A stretch of 20,182 bases of DNA from a virus. The stretch lies in the IMG/VR virus record IMGVR_UViG_3300023180_003682, positions 1-20,182 of that record. One strand, 5' to 3'. The notes below the pieces were generated by a model. That model worked only from the letters and a program-made list of their open reading frames with translations, was not told the origin of the DNA and made no database searches. Every line of letters starts with the position of its first letter. Position 1 is the first letter of the stretch. Both the position numbers and the translations under genes were made by a program. Below, piece by piece: positions 14,329 to 20,182 of this stretch.

Positions 14329-17300
14329 ATGGGTAAGTATAGAGGTTTGAATATTACAGGCGGACTTAACGCCAATTTTAGAAAAATTAAAGTACGTAAG
14401 ACAGTTGATACTGAATCTTTAGAAGATAGAGGTACAATCGCAGAAGCAGCGTCAGACTTACCTACAAAAGGTGCTGGTCACAGACGTGGACGTGGCGCTC
14501 TTAAATCCCAACGACGAGCAGCACAAGGAGCTACTCGTGGATCAATTTCAATGGGTTGGATCACAGGTGATGATTCAAATGTTATCAGTACTCATGATTA
14601 TGGTTATATCTTCCAAAATACACTATCAAATGACCAAGCAGCTTGGGAAACACGTAGAGCATTAGGTGTAGCAGCATCTATTGCCGATGAACAAAATGCA
14701 GTCGCCACAGCACCAGTTTATGCTACTGGTGTTTCTCTATATAACTCAACTGGTATTATCCCAGCTGGTACTCCACTAATTCTTAATGAAGATGGTACTG
14801 TTTCTGCAGTAGCTGGATCTGCTGGTGGCAGTGGACCATATACATATACAGCAGATACTAACTCACAGGAATGGGAAGTAGATGCTGATTATCAAAATCA
14901 ATCTTATCCTGATCGTTGGGGAGAATCATGGAACAAGATAGCAACAAATGGTACTTATACTGTTATAGGGGATTCACTTTACGAAGAACTTGATAATGGT
15001 AACAAAACATATTCAGGCGGACATGCGTGGATTATTAGAAACTCAGACGGTGCTGTTATGAAATCATGGAACAGCGTTGTTGATGGAGATTCTCCAAATG
15101 ATGCCACGTTAGTTTCTTTTGGCGGAACCACAACAGGCGGCGTAACTTACGCAAATAGTAAATATAACCAAGCAGCTTTTGGTAATGCTGTCGCAATTAA
15201 TAACAATTATGCATTCGTTTCTGCAGGGTATATAGGAACTAATCAATTTGGTACTGATCCAAACTTTGGTAGAGGTGAACTATATGTGATATCTTTAGAA
15301 GATTTTAGTTTAGTTACAGTAATAGATAAATCAGCTGCCTACCCTGATAGTGGAAGTTGGAATGCAGCGGGTAGTACTAGTTGGGCGCAACAACAAATTA
15401 TATTAGATGACAATACAATGGTAATCAGCGCCCCGCACGAAGACTCTCCGGATGGCACAACCAATACTAGTGAACAAGAGGGCGCAATATATGTATACGA
15501 TATTTCGGGTGACCCTGCTAATTGGTCTACACCAATTATTAAACTAACTAATCCAATTCCAGATAATACTACAGATAGACCAACTACTTCAATTTGGTGG
15601 AATTTCGGAAATTCTATAGCTGTTGACTTTACAGCACAAAAAATGGTAGTAGAATGGGGTCAAATTAACAATGGTCACCATTCAGCAGTATATGATTTTT
15701 CATCTGGGTGGAGCAATACTCCTATTAATAGAAGAACAGTAGCGTTCCAAGCATATCCGGGCGGAAGTTTCACTAGTTTACAGGGTGACACATACTACTA
15801 TTATACAACCGACACTTTAACTTTACACGCTGTAGATATAAGTCAAGCAGCAAGTGGAATTTATACGCCTATTTGGAGCAAACAATTCTTTGGAGGATCA
15901 TACGCCGGCGGAGATTATATCAATGTAGTTTTGTATGATGAATCATACGCATATATATCAAATGTTGCTTATGATGATCCCACCTATTCAAATCAGGGAC
16001 AAGTTTTAGTAGCAGATTTATCTAATAGTGGAAATGTTATTGATACTATTGATGCAAGACAAGGTAATATGACAAGCGAAAGATTTGGATATAGTATAAG
16101 TTTAGGAACAGGTGGGTCACTTATTGTGGCTGGTGAAAAATCTGCTTCGGTTGGACCAAATAATGAAAATTTATCAAGAATGTACTTGTATCAAGTTGGA
16201 CCTGGAGCAGGCTCGACAAACCTAACAGATTCAAACTTTATTGGTTTCGCAAAAGATGGTTTCTCAGGTGCATCTCTTGGTAAGGTTATTTCTTTTGGTG
16301 GTATTGTTGATGGTTTTACTGGACTAACTGTGGGTGAAACATATTATGTACAGAATGATGGTTCTATTAGTTTAACCCCATCTGATGTCGCCGCAGGTCC
16401 GGCTGTAAGTACAACATCAATTCAAGTTCAAGCACCTGTAGTTAATTATTCATATGAAGGCTCCACTTACACATTAGGTGCAAAAAGTGGTACATTCTCT
16501 TCAGGCCCGTATACATCTGCTATAACACTTGACGGTAATACAGTTTTCCAAGGTTTCCCATATGAAATGTCTCCAAACGAAGAGTCTGGTGGACTTGAAA
16601 TTTATACAAAAGATAGTGGCGGAAACTGGTCAGTTTTACAGACTATTCATCCTCCACTGGAAGGAGCAAATAACAGTTTCAAGTGGAGATTCGGTGCGAC
16701 TGTAAGAGTTACAGACGATGGTAATAGAATGGTTACTATGAGAACAGGCGGGGTTTCAGGTTATAATCCAGGTAAGTTTTATGTTTACGACAAAAACGAA
16801 ACATCAGGTCTATATGAACTTACAGCAAGTCATCAGCATTATTCAGATGCAGGCATGAATAACCAACGCTTTGATAAATCTACTGGATATAATGGTTTAG
16901 ATATGTCACCTGATGGTACACTTATAATGATACATCATACAAAGTATATAAACTCATCATCAGGATATGAAAACTGGGCTATTGTGTACAGACAAGATGA
17001 AAACGGTGCGTATCAATATACCGATAAGATACAAATGCCAATTTATGGAAGCCGTGGTTCTATGAGCGGAGCTTCACAATGGTCACCTACTGATATGTCA
17101 ACTAGTGGGCATTTTATAATGGGGTATCCAACTTGGAATAGTTTTGGTAAAGCAGCATACGCATACTATGATTTAGAAACAGGACAAACATACTCAGGTT
17201 TATTAGCAGCTAATAGCGGAACTGTAAACGCATTCGGTAAAGGTGTAGCAATGGCTGGTGACGGTTCAAATTGTGCTGTACTTGATCCAACCTGGCAGTA

Positions 17301-18594
17301 TCAGTATGCTCAAGGTGTAGCGGGTGCTGTATTCATTTATGTATGGGATTCATCTACCAAAACATACTCATTTTCACAGCAATTAGCAGCAAATGATGAA
17401 AATCCGTCAGATGTTTTAAGACAGGCAGGTAGTATTTTATTTAACAGTGATGGATCGCAGTTATTCATTAAGAAAACCAACAGTATGCTTATATACACAA
17501 GGGATGAGAATGGAACATATGTTCTGTCAGAAGAGTTACCAAATAGTTTTGTATCAAATGGTTGGGGTACATTTAGTAGTTCAAGTGATATGGCGTGGTT
17601 GCTTTGTGGTGGTGGTACATTTGGTGTACACGGTGGTACATCTGGTTCTGCTGGACAAAGTTCTGGAAATCTACCAACATCTAACAGTAGTACATGGTAT
17701 GGTGATCGTTATGTCGCTTCTGGTGGGCGTACATCATCTAAATATTCATCCATAGAATACATTGAAATTGCTACAGGTGGAAGTGCTACAGGAATGGGTA
17801 ATATGCTGGAAGCAAAAGTATTTAACTCTTCTATCTCTGATAGCCAGAATTATTATACCATTGGTGGACAGACTGATGCATTTGGACATAGTAAACTAAT
17901 AGAATATAAAGCATTTTCTTCTACAGCAAATTCATCTCAATATGGAGATCTGACTGGATTCTTTGCAATGGGTGCAGCAGGCTCTAATGGTGTGACGGGA
18001 ATTTACGCACATCAATATGGTCTACTAGGCTCATATTTAACAGGTATGGACTGGATTGCACTAGGAGGCACATCTGGTAATTCAAGTAGTTTGGGCGATT
18101 TGTCTGTAGGGCGATCTACTGGCGCAGGTTGTGCTGATGCTACTTATTTTGTATTGGGCGGTGGTAATTATGATGGTGGGCCTTACGCTATTAATACTAC
18201 AGAATATCTTACTATAGCTAACGGCGGCACCGCTACAGCAGGCGGCACATTATCATATGGGGCACAAGCTAATGGCGCAGCATCAAATTCTACTAAAGGA
18301 GTTTGGGCAGGCGGTTATAGTAACTCTTTAAATAGTGCGGTAAGTACCATGTCAGTTATGACGTTGGCAAACCCTTCTAATAATGCTACAACTCTTGGTA
18401 ATTTATCTAACGCAGTACAGTATCCTGGATTATCATGTTCTTCGGACAAAGTTGTTCATTCAGGCGGCTATGGTAACAATTATGTTAATTCTATAGGTGT
18501 TGCCTCAATTGAGACTGGCGGTACAGCATCTAATATTGGTACATTGTCAGCGGCTAGAATGGGTGTAGGTGCAGCGACAGGCAATGCATCTTAA
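14329..18594 (+). CDS. Large multi-propeller tail fibre / adhesin-like protein
   Basis: This 1421-residue protein is probably a virion surface fibre or spike for host recognition. Residues 1-160 form a conserved N-terminal domain shared with the next gene, with a basic loop at ~48-70 (KGAGHRRGRG), and probably attach it to the particle. About 195-625 has FG-GAP-like propeller repeats of the form 'FGNAVAINNNYAFVSA ... GELYVISLEDF'. About 635-710 is a small beta domain with GLTVGETYYVQNDGSIS. About 715-1080 is a second repeat block ('FGATVRVTDDGNRMV', 'FGKGVAMAGDGSNCAV'). About 1083-1421 is a kelch-like block of roughly seven units with GG(Y/G) strands and 'TIATGG'-type strands. There is no signal peptide. 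Start: GGGAG nine bases upstream. Function is inferred from architecture and late promoter. Confidence 0.85.
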   Translation: MGKYRGLNITGGLNANFRKIKVRKTVDTESLEDRGTIAEAASDLPTKGAGHRRGRGALKSQRRAAQGATRGSISMGWITGDDSNVISTHDYGYIFQNTLSNDQAAWETRRALGVAASIADEQNAVATAPVYATGVSLYNSTGIIPAGTPLILNEDGTVSAVAGSAGGSGPYTYTADTNSQEWEVDADYQNQSYPDRWGESWNKIATNGTYTVIGDSLYEELDNGNKTYSGGHAWIIRNSDGAVMKSWNSVVDGDSPNDATLVSFGGTTTGGVTYANSKYNQAAFGNAVAINNNYAFVSAGYIGTNQFGTDPNFGRGELYVISLEDFSLVTVIDKSAAYPDSGSWNAAGSTSWAQQQIILDDNTMVISAPHEDSPDGTTNTSEQEGAIYVYDISGDPANWSTPIIKLTNPIPDNTTDRPTTSIWWNFGNSIAVDFTAQKMVVEWGQINNGHHSAVYDFSSGWSNTPINRRTVAFQAYPGGSFTSLQGDTYYYYTTDTLTLHAVDISQAASGIYTPIWSKQFFGGSYAGGDYINVVLYDESYAYISNVAYDDPTYSNQGQVLVADLSNSGNVIDTIDARQGNMTSERFGYSISLGTGGSLIVAGEKSASVGPNNENLSRMYLYQVGPGAGSTNLTDSNFIGFAKDGFSGASLGKVISFGGIVDGFTGLTVGETYYVQNDGSISLTPSDVAAGPAVSTTSIQVQAPVVNYSYEGSTYTLGAKSGTFSSGPYTSAITLDGNTVFQGFPYEMSPNEESGGLEIYTKDSGGNWSVLQTIHPPLEGANNSFKWRFGATVRVTDDGNRMVTMRTGGVSGYNPGKFYVYDKNETSGLYELTASHQHYSDAGMNNQRFDKSTGYNGLDMSPDGTLIMIHHTKYINSSSGYENWAIVYRQDENGAYQYTDKIQMPIYGSRGSMSGASQWSPTDMSTSGHFIMGYPTWNSFGKAAYAYYDLETGQTYSGLLAANSGTVNAFGKGVAMAGDGSNCAVLDPTWQYQYAQGVAGAVFIYVWDSSTKTYSFSQQLAANDENPSDVLRQAGSILFNSDGSQLFIKKTNSMLIYTRDENGTYVLSEELPNSFVSNGWGTFSSSSDMAWLLCGGGTFGVHGGTSGSAGQSSGNLPTSNSSTWYGDRYVASGGRTSSKYSSIEYIEIATGGSATGMGNMLEAKVFNSSISDSQNYYTIGGQTDAFGHSKLIEYKAFSSTANSSQYGDLTGFFAMGAAGSNGVTGIYAHQYGLLGSYLTGMDWIALGGTSGNSSSLGDLSVGRSTGAGCADATYFVLGGGNYDGGPYAINTTEYLTIANGGTATAGGTLSYGAQANGAASNSTKGVWAGGYSNSLNSAVSTMSVMTLANPSNNATTLGNLSNAVQYPGLSCSSDKVVHSGGYGNNYVNSIGVASIETGGTASNIGTLSAARMGVGAATGNAS
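14746..14807 (+). repeat. 62-nt direct repeat, copy 1 (within the first adhesin gene)
   Basis: This block matches 19101-19162 at 61 of 62 bases (T versus C at the 21st base). It encodes residues 140-160, beginning STGIIPAGTPLILNEDG, at the end of the shared N-terminal domain. Confidence 0.95.
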
Positions 18595-18620
18595 CAAATA
18601 AAATTAAAAATCTTAAAAAC

Positions 18621-18651
18621 AAGCCGCTGTCTTAAAGATAGCGGCTTTTTT
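18621..18651 (+). terminator. Intrinsic terminator between the two adhesin genes
   Basis: A 12-bp stem, 18621-18632 with 18636-18647 (AAGCCGCT paired with AGCGGCTT, one G-T wobble above), has a three-base loop and a T-tract to 18651. The next late promoter starts at 18652. Confidence 0.92.
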
Positions 18652-18660
18652 GATAAATAC
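18652..18660 (+). promoter_or_regulatory. Late promoter for the second adhesin gene
   Basis: GATAAATAC directly follows the terminator U-tract and lies 38 bases before the ATG at 18690. A near copy, AGTAAATAC, follows at 18661-18669. Confidence 0.72.
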
Positions 18661-18689
18661 AGTAAATACTAAAGCATTGGGAGACTTTA

Positions 18690-20182
18690 ATGGGTACATA
18701 TAGAGGTCTAAATTTATCAGGTGGTTTAAGAGCTAACTTTAGAAAAATTAAAGTAAAAAAGACTATTGATGAAATGGAAATTTCAGATAGAGGAGCTATT
18801 ACAGGTACACCTAGCGATCTTACAACAAAAGGTGCTGGTCATAGACGTGGCCGTAATAATAATCAAAGACGTGGTGCACGTGGTGCTACAAGAGAAAGCG
18901 TGGATTATGGTTTTATTACTGGGGCAGATTCTAATATCGTACAAGAACATGATTATGGTACTGTAGTAGAAAATACCACATCATTGGCGTCGGCTGTATT
19001 TGAAACACGTAGAAGCCTAGGTCTCGCAGCCTCTATCGCAGAAGAAGAAACTGCGGTAGCTCCTGCTGCAGCAATGCCCGGTTCAGTATCACTTTACAAT
19101 TCAACTGGTATTATCCCAGCCGGTACTCCACTAATTCTTAATGAAGATGGTACTGTTTCTGCTGTTACTGGTGGAATCGTAACTGGATCTTCGCTTGATA
19201 TGTCAATATCTAAAAACGGTCAAATGAGGGCAGTCAAAGTAAGAGGTGATTATATTATCGTAGGGACAAGGATGACAAGTCCTGGAAAAGTTTATGTATT
19301 CAATAAAAGTGGCGAATTAGTACATGAAATTACTGGTCCTTCAGGATCATCATACCTGTTTGGTTGGGGAGTTGATGTAAATGATGATTATATAGCTGTA
19401 ACAGACAGAGATGCCGACAAAGCGTATCTCTTTAATATGTCAGATGGTTCTCTGAGACATACATTATCTAGACCAAGTTCAAGCAACAACAATAACCCCA
19501 TGTACTCAAACTCAGTGTCTTTACTTGGCGATAAAGTCGTAATCGGTTCATATCAAGAAAAAGATGGTTATGGGGCACGTATGTATAATTGTGTTAACGG
19601 ATCATTAATTAGAGATTATGTAAGTACAAGCACTACCGCAAATCATCCTACTGGCGGCACTGAGTATCATTTTGGTAGATCAGTAGCAATGAATTCAACA
19701 AAGGTTTTTATTACCCATCCTGGCCATGATATACATGTATTCAGTCATAGCAGTGATAGTAGTATAGCTACGATTTCAGCTGGTGGTAGTGGTCAATTCT
19801 TAGATTGTGATGAAACATATCTAACTCTTAGTACCTATGCATACCCAAGTCAAGTTGCAGTATACGATGTTTCAACACTTAATCTTATTAGGACTATAAC
19901 AGTTCCTAATGGCATTCCTGAATTTGGTTGGGGCGCCCAAATTTCTGGAAATTATATTGTAGTTAGTACTTATAATCGAGGATATGTTTATGTGTTTGAT
20001 ATTACAACAGGTAATCATTTAGCTACATTAGAAAGTCCGGATGGCGATACCACATATCCTGGTACAAATTTTGGTATGGCAAACACAATGGGTACCGCAA
20101 GTGTTGGTATAGGCGATAATGGAGATGGTAGTGCCATAGTTGCCGTATCTCATACTAATCATCCGGATGGTCCTAAATTACA
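18690..20182 (+). CDS. Second propeller adhesin, paralogue of the 14329 gene, cut by the right edge
   Basis: The frame from ATG 18690 stays open for 497 codons and runs off the window, so the gene is partial. GGGAG at 18679-18683 gives a six-base spacing. The first ~158 residues clearly match the preceding gene's N-terminus: M-G-x-Y-R-G-L-N, then GG and ANFRKIKV, DRG, TKGAGHRRGR, HDYG, ETRR-x-LG-x-AASIA and STGIIPAGTPLILNEDG. After that the two diverge. The remainder shows repeated beta-propeller units such as 'GWGVDVNDDYIAVTD ... AYLFNMSDGSLRHTL' and 'GWGAQISGNYIVVST ... VYVFDITTGNHLATL', each about 45-60 residues. A same-position virion anchor with a different binding head is the natural reading. 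Confidence 0.88.
   Translation, partial: MGTYRGLNLSGGLRANFRKIKVKKTIDEMEISDRGAITGTPSDLTTKGAGHRRGRNNNQRRGARGATRESVDYGFITGADSNIVQEHDYGTVVENTTSLASAVFETRRSLGLAASIAEEETAVAPAAAMPGSVSLYNSTGIIPAGTPLILNEDGTVSAVTGGIVTGSSLDMSISKNGQMRAVKVRGDYIIVGTRMTSPGKVYVFNKSGELVHEITGPSGSSYLFGWGVDVNDDYIAVTDRDADKAYLFNMSDGSLRHTLSRPSSSNNNNPMYSNSVSLLGDKVVIGSYQEKDGYGARMYNCVNGSLIRDYVSTSTTANHPTGGTEYHFGRSVAMNSTKVFITHPGHDIHVFSHSSDSSIATISAGGSGQFLDCDETYLTLSTYAYPSQVAVYDVSTLNLIRTITVPNGIPEFGWGAQISGNYIVVSTYNRGYVYVFDITTGNHLATLESPDGDTTYPGTNFGMANTMGTASVGIGDNGDGSAIVAVSHTNHPDGPKL
19101..19162 (+). repeat. 62-nt direct repeat, copy 2 (within the second adhesin gene)
   Basis: This is the counterpart of 14746-14807, with 61 of 62 bases identical and in the same reading frame (codons 138-158). 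Flanking DNA is much less similar, although the proteins remain alike upstream. Confidence 0.95.

Noticed and set aside
17447-17755. 102-codon plus-strand frame inside the first adhesin gene
   Set aside because: It is a shifted-frame shadow of the Gly/Ser/Thr-rich repeats, with no ribosome-binding site.
18766-18966. 66-codon plus-strand frame near the right end
   Set aside because: It is out of frame within the partial adhesin gene that begins at 18690; that gene is clearly homologous to its left neighbour.
1-20182. tRNA genes, CRISPR arrays, insertion sequences, integrase or attachment sites
   Set aside because: Reading by eye found no cloverleaf with the conserved T-arm, no regularly spaced repeats and no transposase or integrase motifs. 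The longest repeat is the adhesin 62-nt pair, which lies inside coding sequence.

Overview
This window is a stretch of a T4-like (straight-tailed, contractile) bacteriophage genome of the kind found in marine bacteria. It is AT-rich, densely coded, with 1-4 nt stop/start overlaps, and most genes are recognisable as T4 neck, tail and head-completion genes: homologues of gp15, gp14, gp13, gp1, gp18, gp19, a gp19/gp54-fold protein, gp4 and a likely gp16. Short promoters resembling the T4 late element TATAAATA precede most transcription units. The host cannot be named from the window; the marine assignment rests on resemblance, from memory, to cyanophage and pelagiphage proteins.

Layout. Positions 1-35 (minus) may be the first codons of a gene that leaves the window. 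Positions 58-2866 (minus) are an operon gp14 > gp15 > Nudix hydrolase, read leftward from a late promoter at 2891-2899. From 2930 everything reads rightward: a PhyH/2OG-Fe(II) dioxygenase, a conserved hypothetical protein (3677-4924), gp13, a small membrane protein, dNMP kinase gp1, tail sheath gp18, a strong terminator, tail tube gp19, a second tube-fold protein (gp54-like candidate), a small unknown, gp4, putative small terminase gp16, a protein with a capsid-targeting-like N-terminus, and a Cys-cluster protein. Then come two tandem adhesin-like genes: one complete (1421 aa, three propeller-like regions) and one cut by the right edge (497 codons visible, from 18690).

Function. The structural genes together make the neck (13, 14, 15), the contractile tail (18, 19, tube-fold protein), head completion and packaging (4, 16), head-internal cargo (12963-13535, inferred), and receptor or glycan contact (14329 onward, inferred). 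Three non-structural or unknown genes (dioxygenase, 3677 protein, dNMP kinase) are each preceded by a sigma70-like promoter, while the structural units carry the late motif. This suggests early-expressed genes embedded in a late block.

Most notable: (1) a short Trp-containing module recurring in gp14, gp15 and about seven times in the enlarged gp18; (2) the tandem adhesin paralogues, whose 62-nt near-identical stretch lies exactly where the conserved N-terminal domain meets the divergent propellers; (3) terminators whose U-tract runs straight into a late promoter; (4) the inversion of gp14-gp15 relative to gp13 compared with T4.
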